From positions 682,001 through 746,000 of the forward strand of contig NZ_VOHK01000001.1 in NCBI RefSeq assembly GCF_007859325.1: DNA of 64,000 nucleotides, given 5' to 3'. A model generated the notes under the pieces. The model was not told the origin of the DNA, did no database searches, and saw nothing but the letters and a program-made list of their open reading frames with translations. A program made the translations under genes and the position numbers. This document shows, piece after piece, positions 11,611 through 19,988 of this stretch. The DNA comes from Luteimonas marina (GTDB lineage: Bacteria > Pseudomonadota > Gammaproteobacteria > Xanthomonadales > Xanthomonadaceae). Each line of letters starts with the position of its first letter. The first letter of the stretch is position 1.

Positions 11611-12102
11611 CTAGTCGAGACGGGATCTGATGCTCTCCATCTGGTCGATCTCGGAGCGCTGCGCTTTGGTGATGTCGTCACACAGCGCGAGCAGTTCGGC
11701 GTCACGCAGTCTGGCTTCCCGGCACATGAGGATCGCACCTGAGTGATGGGGGATCATCGAGTCGATGAACTGACGGTCATCTACAAGCACCTGCGCGCGC
11801 GTGGCGCCGAACGAGCCGAGTGTCACTGCGGCGAAGATTGCGTAAAGCGCCATGTTCAGGCCCTTCTTGGGGAACATGCCAGGCATTGTGGCGAGCATGA
11901 AGATCCCCATCGGAGCCCACATGGTTAGTGCCATGTAAAACATGTTCAGGTTGTTCCGGAAGTCGCGGACACCATCGATCATCGAGAACATGACGATGTA
12001 CATCACCGCGAGACCGAGCACCATGTTGATCCAGAACAGCAGATAGGGACGCCCGCTGCCCTCGGCGTGCTTGTGATCTGTCCCTTGAACAGCGTGTGCC
12101 AT
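11611..12102 (-). CDS. DUF305-family membrane protein
   Basis: 163 residues: a hydrophilic His-containing N terminus (MAHAVQGTDHKHAEGSG), three membrane segments (LLFWINMVLGLAVMYIVMFS; MFYMALTMWAPMGIFMLAT; LYAIFAAVTLGSFGA), then a C-terminal ferritin-like DUF305 motif (FIDSMIPHHSGAILMCREA). DUF305 proteins are common in copper clusters and thought to bind metal through the HH motif, but the mechanism is unknown. The start at 12102 has a strong Shine-Dalgarno (TAGGAGA). An upstream in-frame ATG at 12138 lacks one. Confidence 0.85.
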   Translation of the reverse strand: MAHAVQGTDHKHAEGSGRPYLLFWINMVLGLAVMYIVMFSMIDGVRDFRNNLNMFYMALTMWAPMGIFMLATMPGMFPKKGLNMALYAIFAAVTLGSFGATRAQVLVDDRQFIDSMIPHHSGAILMCREARLRDAELLALCDDITKAQRSEIDQMESIRSRLD

Positions 12103-12278
12103 GTTGCTTCTCCTAGTGTTTCCGGAACAGTGTCCCACCCGACGTCAACCATCCTGGAAAGCGTTGCACCGCGACAGTTACGGCAACGTGTGCGGTCGCA
12201 CCTGGTTCTCGGGTGCGTCGGAGACGTACAGGCGGCACCAGTTAGGCCTGCCAGCGTGTGTGTCGTTGAAAGGTATGG

Positions 12279-13208
12279 TCAAGCGGGGCTGAGCGTCCCG
12301 AGCACTGAAACGACAATGAGGATCAGGATCGCCAGCGCAGCCTCGGCCGCAACGCTCTGCCGCAAGGCTCGCACCTCCTGCGAGGGATCTCCGCCGGCCA
12401 GCGCCCGTTCAAGGCGCGGCACCAGCGTCCATCGGTGCATTGCTCCCAGGCCCAGCATTCCGCCGAACAGGGCAAGTTTGAACAGCAACAGGTTTCCGTA
12501 GGTGCTCTGGACCAGCGTCGACAATGACCACGCGGTGAGATCACCGTAATGCGCGATGCCGGACACAATGAGCGCAGCAACGAAAATCGTTCCAAGCGTC
12601 GAGAATCCACGCAGGAAGTCATGCGTTGATCGCAGACGCCCGTTGCCCGCAGCGTCGTTGCCGCGCAGGAGCATTCCCAGGAACATCAGGACCGCTGCGA
12701 TCCAGCCGCCTGCAGCGAGAAGATGGACGAGGCCTGCAGAGAGCCGGACCGCGCCTGCCACGCCCTCGCCAGCGGCGGCGTGGCCGTTCCATGCCAGCGA
12801 GGCGAGGGCGCCGCCCGCCAGCGTCGCCGCGAACGGGAAGGCGGCCTCCACCTTCCCGCGACGACGATGCCATCCGAGTACAAACACCATGGCGATCAGC
12901 AGCGCGCCTCTCGCCATGGCTGCGCGGCCTGCGGACGTATCAAACAGATACCAGCCGAGCGATTCGCGATCAACGTCGGCAATCGGCATTCCCATGATGC
13001 CCGCGGTCTTGAAGACGACATCGGCCCCGGTGAGCACGAGACCGACGGCGGCACTCACCAACAGAACGCCCATGAATGGCCACCCGGCCAGGGCGTGGGC
13101 GAGTGCCGGTCGACGCAAACCGTACCAACCGAACAGTGGGACGCCGAAAAGAAGCATGAGAACCAGGTACTCCAGGAATCTCAGTGCGTAAGCCGACAGG
13201 TCGAACAT
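12279..13208 (-). CDS. copD: CopD, copper-resistance inner-membrane protein
   Basis: 309 residues with about eight hydrophobic helices (YALRFLEYLVLMLLFGVPLF; ALLIAMVFVLGW; GLVHLLAAGGWIAAVLMFL; LFKLALFGGMLGLGAMHRW). This is the CopD/PcoD family, thought to move copper across the inner membrane with CopC. The start at 13208 (MFDLSAYALRF) has GAGGAG upstream and lies 10 bp after the copC stop. A longer frame would overlap copC. It is the second gene of a copCD pair. Confidence 0.9.
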   Translation of the reverse strand: MFDLSAYALRFLEYLVLMLLFGVPLFGWYGLRRPALAHALAGWPFMGVLLVSAAVGLVLTGADVVFKTAGIMGMPIADVDRESLGWYLFDTSAGRAAMARGALLIAMVFVLGWHRRRGKVEAAFPFAATLAGGALASLAWNGHAAAGEGVAGAVRLSAGLVHLLAAGGWIAAVLMFLGMLLRGNDAAGNGRLRSTHDFLRGFSTLGTIFVAALIVSGIAHYGDLTAWSLSTLVQSTYGNLLLFKLALFGGMLGLGAMHRWTLVPRLERALAGGDPSQEVRALRQSVAAEAALAILILIVVSVLGTLSPA

Positions 13209-13218
13209 TCGCGACTCC

Positions 13219-13602
13219 TCAGCGCACCGTGAAGCTGAAGCTGCCCGGCATGGGGTGATTGTCACCACCGACGGCGCGGTATTCCACCGTATAGACGCCT
13301 GGAGCCAGCGGCTGGGGCAACTTGGCACGCAGGGTCTTGCCGTTGTTGACGATCTCGGTCGTGAAATTCTCGATCGGCATGGTGGAGCTGCCGTGCTTCA
13401 TGACCAGCTTGAGCCGCGACGCTCGCGGAATCAGCGTTTCGTTGAAGACGAGATCGATCTGGCTTGGCGAAGCCACCACCGCATCTGCGGCCGGTGTTGA
13501 CTGCTGCAGCGCGGCGTGGGCGTGCGCGACCTGCAGCGAAAACTGTCCTGCTGCCAGTGCGATGACGAGCGCGAACGAGCGGATGACGTTTGACGATTTC
13601 AT
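13219..13602 (-). CDS. copC: CopC, periplasmic copper-binding protein
   Basis: About 127 residues. A signal peptide (IRSFALVIALAAGQFSLQVA) ends at AHAHAAL, so the mature protein begins with histidines, as is typical of CopC. The beta-barrel domain ends GGDNHPMPGSFSFTVR, where the DNH motif supplies further Cu(II) ligands. CopC carries Cu(II) in the periplasm and passes it to CopD, encoded 10 bp downstream. ATG 13602 is chosen for the Shine-Dalgarno GAGG and the signal-peptide fit. Confidence 0.93.
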   Translation of the reverse strand: MKSSNVIRSFALVIALAAGQFSLQVAHAHAALQQSTPAADAVVASPSQIDLVFNETLIPRASRLKLVMKHGSSTMPIENFTTEIVNNGKTLRAKLPQPLAPGVYTVEYRAVGGDNHPMPGSFSFTVR

Positions 13603-13738
13603 AGGGATGATCCTCATTGAGAATGTGATGGAAAGCCCCACTCATGGGACCGTATCGTGTTGGATTCGATGCGGTCGGATGTCGGGATGTCAGCGAAGCC
13701 AGGAGTGGTCGCTTTCGGTATTCGTGCCTTCGCGAGAT

Positions 13739-13768
13739 GAGGATCCCGCCGGCTCAGGCGGGATCCTC
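13739..13768 (-). terminator. 12-bp perfect stem-loop after copper-storage gene
   Basis: Arms GAGGATCCCGCC (13739-13750) and GGCGGGATCCTC (13757-13768) flank a 6-nt loop. The hairpin starts 6 bp after the stop of the four-helix-bundle gene. The stem is very stable, but no clear U-tract follows on the minus strand. It could separate that gene from copCD or act as an mRNA 3' stabiliser. Confidence 0.6.
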
Positions 13769-13774
13769 GACGTA

Positions 13775-14125
13775 TCAAGCCGCCATGGCGCTGCAGCTTT
13801 CCGCGCATCGGCGACAAACTTCGGCGCAGCGCGCCATCTCAGGGTCGTTCATGGCATCGCATGCATCGGCGCACTGGCGGCAGATCTCCGCGCAGGCACC
13901 GCACACCACGTTGTGAACGCTTGCGCCTCGCAGCATTGCATCGGCACTGGTTGCACAGATATCGGCGCACGTCGCCAGTAGTGCAATGTGTTGCGGCGCC
14001 GCGTGGGCACCTCCTTTGGTCAGGCAATGGTTGATGGTTTCCAGGCAGATCGCATGGCATTGCGTGCAGTTGTCAATGCATTCGTTCATGGCCTGGGACC
14101 GGTGGGCTGCGGAATGGTGAGTCAC
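13775..14125 (-). CDS. Cys-rich four-helix-bundle copper-storage protein (Csp-like)
   Basis: 116 residues with cysteines spaced along helices: MNECIDNCTQCHAICLETIN, HCLTKGG, LLATCADICATSADAML, VVCGACAEICRQCADACDAM, ARCAEVCRRCAESCSAM. This matches Csp3-type copper-storage proteins, whose four-helix bundle is lined with thiols that hold many Cu(I) ions. No signal peptide is visible, so a cytosolic store is likely. The GTG at 14125 is preferred because AAGGAG lies 6 nt upstream. An ATG 16 codons earlier has no such site. It lies between copCD and the DUF411 gene. Confidence 0.87.
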   Translation of the reverse strand: MTHHSAAHRSQAMNECIDNCTQCHAICLETINHCLTKGGAHAAPQHIALLATCADICATSADAMLRGASVHNVVCGACAEICRQCADACDAMNDPEMARCAEVCRRCAESCSAMAA

Positions 14126-14195
14126 GTGGTTCTCCTTCTTCCTCGCGGGCGAGAATCGGCGCGCCCGCAACACCGCCCCCTTTGGCTCTGATCGA

Positions 14196-14720
14196 TCAGT
14201 GCTGCGCGAACGGTTCCGTGGTTCCGTCGCGCCGGACCAGCTCGACTGTGTAAGGCTGCTGCTGCCCTTCGGGGACTTCCATGCCAGGAGAGCCCAGCGG
14301 CATTCCCGGCAGGACCAGGCCGCGCGCGTCCGGTCTTTCCTCGAGAAGACGCTTGATGTCCGCAGCCGGAATGTGGCCTTCGATCAGGTATCCGCCGACC
14401 TCGGCTGTGTGGCATGAGCCTTTGGTATAGGGCACGCCGAGCCGCTCCTTGACCGGGCCCATGTCGACCATGTCGTGCACATCCACCTCGAAGCCCGCAT
14501 CCTTCATGTGCTCGATCCAGACACTGCAGCAGCCACAGCTCGGAGTCTTGTGGACGGCCATGCGTGGCAGGGCGACCGGGGTTGCGTCTGGCGTCGCCTG
14601 GATGACCTGCGCAGCGGGCGCGACGGCTGACTGGGCGGGAAGCGCGGGCTGGGTACAGCCGACCAGGCCGCCCATGGCAAGAGCCACCCACGTCAGGCGA
14701 TTGAGTTTGCAAACTGTCAT
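14196..14720 (-). CDS. DUF411 lipoprotein, probable metal-binding
   Basis: 174 residues. The N terminus ends in a lipobox-like LVGC, so it is probably a lipoprotein. A DUF411 domain follows: MAVHKTPSCGCCSVWIEHMK with a CGCC motif, VHDMVDMGPVKERLGVP, SCHTAEVGGYLIEGHIPAAD and GLVLPGMPLGSPGME. DUF411 proteins recur in copper and silver clusters and probably bind copper through the CxCC and SCHT motifs, but the activity is not established. It lies 13 bp after the DUF4440 gene on the same strand. Confidence 0.87.
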   Translation of the reverse strand: MTVCKLNRLTWVALAMGGLVGCTQPALPAQSAVAPAAQVIQATPDATPVALPRMAVHKTPSCGCCSVWIEHMKDAGFEVDVHDMVDMGPVKERLGVPYTKGSCHTAEVGGYLIEGHIPAADIKRLLEERPDARGLVLPGMPLGSPGMEVPEGQQQPYTVELVRRDGTTEPFAQH

Positions 14721-14733
14721 CGCGGGTCCCTGC

Positions 14734-15252
14734 TCAGCGTTGGGTCCGCGAGGACCAGTGGATGTGGACGATCCGCCAGCCGTCCGCGATCTGCTTCAGC
14801 ACCATTGTCTCGGTGCTCTGGACGGTCAGGGGCTTCCCGTCCTTCTGAGCGTGCAGCTCGCTTTCGGTTCCCACCCATGCAAACTCGCCGGCGGCTCGTG
14901 CGCGCTGACGCAGCAGCTGGCGATGGGCACCCTTGAGGAATGCTGCATCGCTGGCGGCGTGGTGACCCATGTACTCCTCCCGGCTGCGCTCGGCACCGCC
15001 GGACTCCAGGATGAGGACGTCGGCTGCGAGCAGCGCTTCGACCGTGGTGAGATCGCCGTTGGCCAGGGAAGCGTTGAACCGTTCCGCCACAGCGACGGCG
15101 GCTTCCGCAGCGGCTGGAACGTCGACGTCCGCGGATGCCGCAGCCGCGGGGTGATGCTGTGCATGCGACTGTGTCGCCTGCGCCATTGCGGGGGATACGA
15201 CGGCCAGTGCCAGCGCCAGCGCCAGCGTGAGGGTGGTTGCTACTGCGTTCAT
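14734..15252 (-). CDS. Exported DUF4440 (NTF2-like) protein
   Basis: 172 residues. A signal peptide (LTLALALALAVVSPAMAQ) and a short His-rich linker (THAQHH-like) precede an NTF2-like fold: AVAERFNASLANGDLTTVEA, REEYMGHHAASDAAFLKGAH, and the closing motif LKQIADGWRIVHIHWSSR. DUF4440/SnoaL-like proteins vary in function and no substrate can be inferred. It is probably periplasmic and co-transcribed with the downstream DUF411 gene inside the copper cluster. Confidence 0.8.
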   Translation of the reverse strand: MNAVATTLTLALALALAVVSPAMAQATQSHAQHHPAAAASADVDVPAAAEAAVAVAERFNASLANGDLTTVEALLAADVLILESGGAERSREEYMGHHAASDAAFLKGAHRQLLRQRARAAGEFAWVGTESELHAQKDGKPLTVQSTETMVLKQIADGWRIVHIHWSSRTQR

Positions 15253-15352
15253 ACGTGGACTCCGGGAAATCAGTGGTGGTCTGTGAGGCCGCGAGGGCGT
15301 CTACAAAATCAGGCGTGCTTCGGGTGGCGAGGTTCCAGCATCCTGGTTCTGG

Positions 15353-16540
15353 TCAGAACCAGATCCGGACGCCGGCCACGACCCGGGTGTCGTCGATATC
15401 CCCGGACCGAGCGCGGCGGAGGTCCGCGGTTCCACCGTAGGCACGCTCCCAGACCACGCCGACATAGGGCGCGAACTGTCGATGGAACTCGTAGCGCAAG
15501 CGGAAACCGGCTTCGACCTTGCTCAGCCCACTGCCGATTCCCACCGCCGGATCGTCCTTGCTCCAGGCCTCGCCTTCGACCAGCCACTGGCCGATCAGCC
15601 GGTTGGTGAACAGCATTTCGTATTCGGCTTCCGCACCTACCCCGAGCTGACCGGACTCGCCTAGGTAGGCCGTCGCGGAGACTTCGAATTTGTACGGCGC
15701 AAGACCGATCACACCGAGCGCGGCATAGGTGCGCGACGGCCCGCCGCCGAAGGCGAAGTCATGGCGGACACCGGCGACTGCGTCCCACCATCGGGCGATC
15801 GCTCGGCCGTACAGCACTTCCACATCCGCCGACTCGGTGGATCCACCTGCACGCTCGCCCTCGCTGCGCAGCCAGAGCCGGTTCAAGTCGGAACCCACCC
15901 AGCCTTGTGCTTCCCAGGCCATGCCGGTGCCGTCCTCGTCCGCGTCCCACGCCTCTAGCCGGTCAAGCGCCCAGTAGGAATTGATCGATTCACCATGCAT
16001 CAGGTGCTCGTCGAGGTCCGGGAACGCCGCAGCCCGATCTGTCGGCGTGACAACCGGGATTGGCTCGCGCGGCTCGGCCGTCGGCGGCAGGTCCTCGCTG
16101 ACACCAGGTTGATGGCCCATGGAAGCGTGATCCATGCCCGAGTGATCCATGCCGGAGTGATTCATTCCGGAGTGATCCATCCCGGAGTGATCCATCCCGG
16201 AGTGATCCATCCCGGAGTGATCCATCGTGGAGTGGTCCATCGTGGAGTGGTCCATCCCGGTGTGTTCGCTGTCGGCAGGATTCGCAGCTCCGTGCCGCAT
16301 GTTCCCGTGGTTCATCGTCCCGTGATCGTCAGAACTCTTGTCCGGTGAAGTCGGTAGATGGCCGGCGTGCGGATCCGCGGGCCTTGGCGACGATGGTGAC
16401 GCAGCCGGCTTGGCTGCCGGATGGTGTGCGGCGTGGTCCGTCTCCTGCGCCCACGCCGGGGCGCAACCAGTTGCAAGAACGAGTACGGACGTCAGGCCGA
16501 TGGCTAGGGAGTGACGATTGGAACGGCTCATGGCGTTCAT
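15353..16540 (-). CDS. copB: CopB, outer-membrane copper-resistance protein
   Basis: 395 residues. The signal peptide is followed by a Met/His-rich region containing nine pentapeptide repeats (MDHSG-like, residues ~96-140). The C-terminal beta-barrel of CopB/PcoB follows (SYWALDRLEAWDADEDGTGM, VLYGRAIARWWDAVAGVRHD, FAPYVGVVWERAYG, ending VVAGVRIWF with a terminal aromatic residue). It works with the multicopper oxidase CopA. Its ATG overlaps the copA stop by 4 bp, which fixes the start at 16540. Confidence 0.94.
   Translation of the reverse strand: MNAMSRSNRHSLAIGLTSVLVLATGCAPAWAQETDHAAHHPAAKPAASPSSPRPADPHAGHLPTSPDKSSDDHGTMNHGNMRHGAANPADSEHTGMDHSTMDHSTMDHSGMDHSGMDHSGMDHSGMNHSGMDHSGMDHASMGHQPGVSEDLPPTAEPREPIPVVTPTDRAAAFPDLDEHLMHGESINSYWALDRLEAWDADEDGTGMAWEAQGWVGSDLNRLWLRSEGERAGGSTESADVEVLYGRAIARWWDAVAGVRHDFAFGGGPSRTYAALGVIGLAPYKFEVSATAYLGESGQLGVGAEAEYEMLFTNRLIGQWLVEGEAWSKDDPAVGIGSGLSKVEAGFRLRYEFHRQFAPYVGVVWERAYGGTADLRRARSGDIDDTRVVAGVRIWF
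16121..16255 (-). repeat. 15-bp tandem repeat coding MDHSG units in copB
   Basis: Nine tandem 15-bp units encode MDHST x2, MDHSG x4, MNHSG, MDHSG and MDHAS. Neighbouring units are nearly identical at DNA level, so copy number may vary by slippage. The encoded Met/His units are probable copper ligands. Confidence 0.9.
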
Positions 16541-18423
16541 TCCTCCACCCGCACTTCGCGGAACATGCCGGCTTCCATGTGGTAAAGCAGGTGACAGTGG
16601 TAGGCCCAGCGGCCAAGGGCATCGGCGCGCACCCGGTAGCTGCGTCGGGTACCGGGCGGCATGTCGATGGTGTGCTTGCGCACCATGAAGTTGCCCGATT
16701 CGTCCTCGAGGTCACTCCACAGGCCGTGGAGGTGGATCGGGTGCGACATCATCGTGTCGTTGACCAGCACGATCCGCATGCGCTCGCCGTAGTTCAGGCG
16801 CAGCGGTTCGGCATCAGCGAACTTCACTCCGTTGAACGACCAGGCGAAACGCTCCATGTGCCCGGTCAGGTGCAGCTCGACCGTGCGACCGGGCTCACGC
16901 CCGTCCGGGTCGCTGAACGTGCTGCGCAGGTCGGAGTAGGTCAGCACGCGGCGGCCGTTGTCGCGTAAGCCGATGCCCGGGTCATCCAGCCTGGGCGCGG
17001 GCGCCATCGTCTGCATGTCGACCAGGGGGTTGCCGGTTTCGGTGGCAGGGTGTTCCTGCATGCCGCCGGCACCGTGGTCCATCCCGGCCATGCTCCCGCC
17101 GGTGCCATGATCCATGCCGGCCATGCTTCCGCCGGCCATTGCGCCTCCAGCCATCGCCGACATGTCGTGACCGCTGTGATCCATGCCGCCGGTTGCACCA
17201 CCGGCCATTGCGCTGTGAGACATCGAAGACATGTCATGGCCGCCGCCACCCATTCCGCCGTGGCCCATGTCGTCCATGGTGAGAATCGGCTTGGGATCGA
17301 CGTTGGGCACGGGAGCCCGCAGCCCTTGCCTGACGGCGAGCGTGCCGCTGATGTAGCCGGTACGGCCACTGTCCTGGGCAAAGATGGTGAACGCATCCTG
17401 CCCGGTCGGTTCGACAATGACGTCGAAGGTCTCGGCGGTGGCGATGCGGAATTCGTCGACCGTGACCGGATGCACGTACTGGCCATCGGCTGCGACCACG
17501 GTCATCTTCAGGCCCGGGATGCGCACGTCGAAGTAGGTCATCGCGGACCCGTTGATGAAGCGCAGGCGTACCTTCTCGCCGGACCGGAACAGTCCGGTCC
17601 AGTTGCCGAGCGAGGTCGTGCCGTTCAACAGGTAGGTGTAGGTGTTGCCGTTGACGTCCGACAGGTCGGTCGGTGTCATCCGCATCTGGCCCCACATCTT
17701 GCGATCTTCGACCGTGGCGGCCAGGCCGTGCTGTTTCACGTCGGCGAAGAAGTCGCCCACGGTCTGCTTGGAGAAGTTGTCGAAATCCGACCGCTTCTTG
17801 AGCCGGGCGAACAGACGCTGCGGATCCAGGTCGGTCCAGTCGCTGAGCATGACCACGTAATCGCGGTCATAGGCGAAGGGCTCGGGCTCGAGTGGCTCGA
17901 TCACCAGCGGCCCGTAGAGGCCGGCCTGCTCCTGGAAACCGGAGTGGCTGTGGTACCAGTAGGTGCCGCCCTGTACGACGTTGAAGCGGTACTGGTAGGT
18001 CTCGCCGCGGTCGATGCCGTTGAAGCTCAGCCCGGGCACGCCGTCCATGTCGGCCGGCAGCAGGATGCCGTGCCAATGGATCGACGCCTGGTCGCCATGG
18101 ATGGAGCCGGGGGGCAAGGCATTGCGGACCCGCAGGTTGACGGTGGTGCCCTCGCGCCAGCGCAGCAGGGGCGCCGGAATCGATCCGTTGACTGTGATCG
18201 CGGGGCGCGTGGCGCCGGTGAAGTTCATCGGCGTCTCGCCGATGGTCAGGTCGAACTCGGTGCCAGAAAGTACGTTGGGCACGCCTTCAGCCTTGACGGC
18301 CCAGCTGGTGCGCGGCCAGAGGCCAAGCGCCGCGGCGGCGCCTCCGGCGGCAAGTCCTTGAACAAAGAGGCGGCGCGACGGGGCAGACAGCCCTCCGGCA
18401 CGGCCGAAAGAATCGGATGACAT
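16537..18423 (-). CDS. copA: CopA, TAT-exported multicopper oxidase
   Basis: 628 residues of the PcoA/CopA copper-resistance oxidase (not the ATPase of the same name at 8663-11236). The twin-arginine signal is SRRLFVQGLAAGGAAAALGL. Copper-site motifs are IHWHGILLPADMDG, YWYHSHSGFQEQ, HPIHLHGLWSDL and HCHLLYHMEAGM. A Met/His-rich insert (MGHGGMGGGGHDMSSMSHSA followed by GGMDHSGHDM-like units) precedes the last domain. It oxidises Cu(I) in the periplasm. The start at 18423 has GGAG nearby and places the TAT motif at residues ~16-20. It is downstream of copL and overlaps copB. Confidence 0.95.
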   Translation of the reverse strand: MSSDSFGRAGGLSAPSRRLFVQGLAAGGAAAALGLWPRTSWAVKAEGVPNVLSGTEFDLTIGETPMNFTGATRPAITVNGSIPAPLLRWREGTTVNLRVRNALPPGSIHGDQASIHWHGILLPADMDGVPGLSFNGIDRGETYQYRFNVVQGGTYWYHSHSGFQEQAGLYGPLVIEPLEPEPFAYDRDYVVMLSDWTDLDPQRLFARLKKRSDFDNFSKQTVGDFFADVKQHGLAATVEDRKMWGQMRMTPTDLSDVNGNTYTYLLNGTTSLGNWTGLFRSGEKVRLRFINGSAMTYFDVRIPGLKMTVVAADGQYVHPVTVDEFRIATAETFDVIVEPTGQDAFTIFAQDSGRTGYISGTLAVRQGLRAPVPNVDPKPILTMDDMGHGGMGGGGHDMSSMSHSAMAGGATGGMDHSGHDMSAMAGGAMAGGSMAGMDHGTGGSMAGMDHGAGGMQEHPATETGNPLVDMQTMAPAPRLDDPGIGLRDNGRRVLTYSDLRSTFSDPDGREPGRTVELHLTGHMERFAWSFNGVKFADAEPLRLNYGERMRIVLVNDTMMSHPIHLHGLWSDLEDESGNFMVRKHTIDMPPGTRRSYRVRADALGRWAYHCHLLYHMEAGMFREVRVEE

Positions 18424-18526
18424 GGGAACTCCGGGAAAGGTCGAGGGCTCGCGAAGCGAGCGTGACCCTGTCGGTGCGGACAACGCGGACAGGGTCCATC
18501 GGCGCCTCAAAGGCGCTCAGCGACAC

Positions 18527-18943
18527 TTAGCCGATCGGAGGTCGGAAGAGATTGGTCAGGGCCGCGGACGCGTGCACCGACAGAAACGGTTCGGCGATCT
18601 GCCGGTAAAGAACTTCCACGACGGGAGACGCCGACCCTGCGAAGGCCGCGAAGCAATGGTGCATGCACGCACAGCAACTGTCCGTCTCACAGCAGTCGTC
18701 CCACGGCGATACCGCTCCGGCCTCGTCAGTGGCCTGGGGGTGATGGTGTTCATTGGCCCCCGTAGCAGCCGCTGCTCCTCCATGGCAGGCCGCCATGGCC
18801 TCGGCTGCTGTCGGTGCCGAGGTGACGTCACCGGCGGAGTCGCGCACGTGCTCCATGTGCATGGACGCGCCAGCGATGCCCGGACCGTTGGCGAGCAAGG
18901 CAACGACCAGGAACAACCGCATCAGGAGCGCGCGGAAAGGCAT
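18527..18943 (-). CDS. copL: CopL, small metal-binding protein heading copLAB
   Basis: 138 residues. The signal-like N terminus MPFRALLMRLFLVVALLANG is followed by dispersed His/Cys (MHMEHVRD, AACHGGAA, NEHHHPQ), the Cys cluster WDDCCETDSCCACMHHC, and the C-terminal tail LTNLFRPPIG typical of CopL. In Xanthomonas copL is needed for copper induction of copAB, but the mechanism is unresolved. The start at 18943 has AAGG upstream, and a sigma70-like promoter sits 21-49 bp before it. An earlier in-frame ATG would lie inside that promoter. Confidence 0.9.
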   Translation of the reverse strand: MPFRALLMRLFLVVALLANGPGIAGASMHMEHVRDSAGDVTSAPTAAEAMAACHGGAAAATGANEHHHPQATDEAGAVSPWDDCCETDSCCACMHHCFAAFAGSASPVVEVLYRQIAEPFLSVHASAALTNLFRPPIG

Positions 18944-18963
18944 GCGCCTTAGTATACGTGCGG

Positions 18964-18992
18964 ATATAAACTCCGGATGAATACAGTGACAA
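18964..18992 (-). promoter_or_regulatory. Sigma70-like promoter of copLAB
   Basis: On the minus strand there is a -35 TTGTCA (18987-18992), a 17-bp spacer and a -10 TTATAT (18964-18969), 21 bp upstream of the copL ATG. This is the best promoter match between the CDF gene end and copL. Confidence 0.55.
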
Positions 18993-19058
18993 CGCACGGG
19001 GGATCGAGCCGCGGGTCTTCGTCGCCTGCCTGACCCAACGTCGCCTCCCGCTTTTCGG

Positions 19059-19988
19059 CTACAGGGCCATGTCTTCGTAGCTGCGGGGATCGGAGACCGG
19101 TTCCAGGTGCCCGGTCACGCGCATGGCGGGAAACTCCGCCACGATCTTCTCCACCAGGTCTTCCATGGCGTCATGCCCGCGCAGCACCGTCCAGTCGCCG
19201 GGCACCAGCATGTGCATCTCCATGAACTGGCGGGCCCCGGACTCGCGCGTGCGCACGGCGTGGAATTCGATCCGGCCCGGTTCGGCGTGCGCGTCCAGGA
19301 TGGCCTGGATCCGGGCGTTGTCCTCGGGGGACAGGGTCGCGTCCATCAGGCCGGAGGCGGATTCGGACATCAGCCGGTAGCCGACAACCAGGATGTTCAC
19401 GCCCACCAGGATCGCGATCACCGGATCCAGCCAGTTCCAGCCTGTCAGCCACGCCAACCCCAGGCCCACCACGACCCCGACCGAGGTGTACACGTCGGCC
19501 ATCAGGTGCTTGCCGTCGGCGCGCAGGGTGATGGAGCGGTGGCGCGTGCCGACCTTGATCAGGATCCGCCCGACGATGCCGTTGAGGACGGCGGCCATGA
19601 TCGAAACGGCGAGGCCGATGCCGAGCGATCCCAGCGGCCGGGGGTTGAGCAGGCGATCGATGCCCAGGTAGATGATCGAGGCCGCGGCGACGAAGATCAT
19701 GATCCCTTCCAGCGCGGCGGAGAAATACTCCGCCTTGCTGTGGCCGAAGTGGTGGTCGTCGTCGGCCGGCCGGGCGGCGATGGTCAGCGAGACCAGGGCG
19801 ACGATGGCGGCCACCAGGTTGACCATCGATTCGGCGGCGTCCGACAGCAGGCCCACCGAGCCGGTGATCGCCCAGGCGCTGCCCTTGAGCAGCACCGTCA
19901 GCACCGCGGTCACGATGGCCAGCCAGGCGTATTTCCTCAGGTCCGGCGTGGCTTCGGCCGGTCTGTCGCGGGGTTTCATGGCGACCAT
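19059..19988 (-). CDS. Cation diffusion facilitator (FieF/ZitB-like)
   Basis: About 310 residues with six membrane helices and the CDF metal-site motifs: SVGLLSDAAESMVNLVAAIV (DxxxS helix 2), DDHHFGHSKAEYFSAALEGI (HFGHSKAE loop), LRADGKHLMADVYTSVGVVV (HxxxD helix 5), and a C-terminal cytosolic domain (EFHAVRTRESGARQFMEMHM). It exports Zn2+, Fe2+, Co2+ or a similar divalent ion by proton antiport. The specificity is not predictable. The start is ambiguous between ATGs at 19988 and 19979, and a longer frame to 20063 looks unlikely. Confidence 0.9.
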   Translation of the reverse strand: MVAMKPRDRPAEATPDLRKYAWLAIVTAVLTVLLKGSAWAITGSVGLLSDAAESMVNLVAAIVALVSLTIAARPADDDHHFGHSKAEYFSAALEGIMIFVAAASIIYLGIDRLLNPRPLGSLGIGLAVSIMAAVLNGIVGRILIKVGTRHRSITLRADGKHLMADVYTSVGVVVGLGLAWLTGWNWLDPVIAILVGVNILVVGYRLMSESASGLMDATLSPEDNARIQAILDAHAEPGRIEFHAVRTRESGARQFMEMHMLVPGDWTVLRGHDAMEDLVEKIVAEFPAMRVTGHLEPVSDPRSYEDMAL

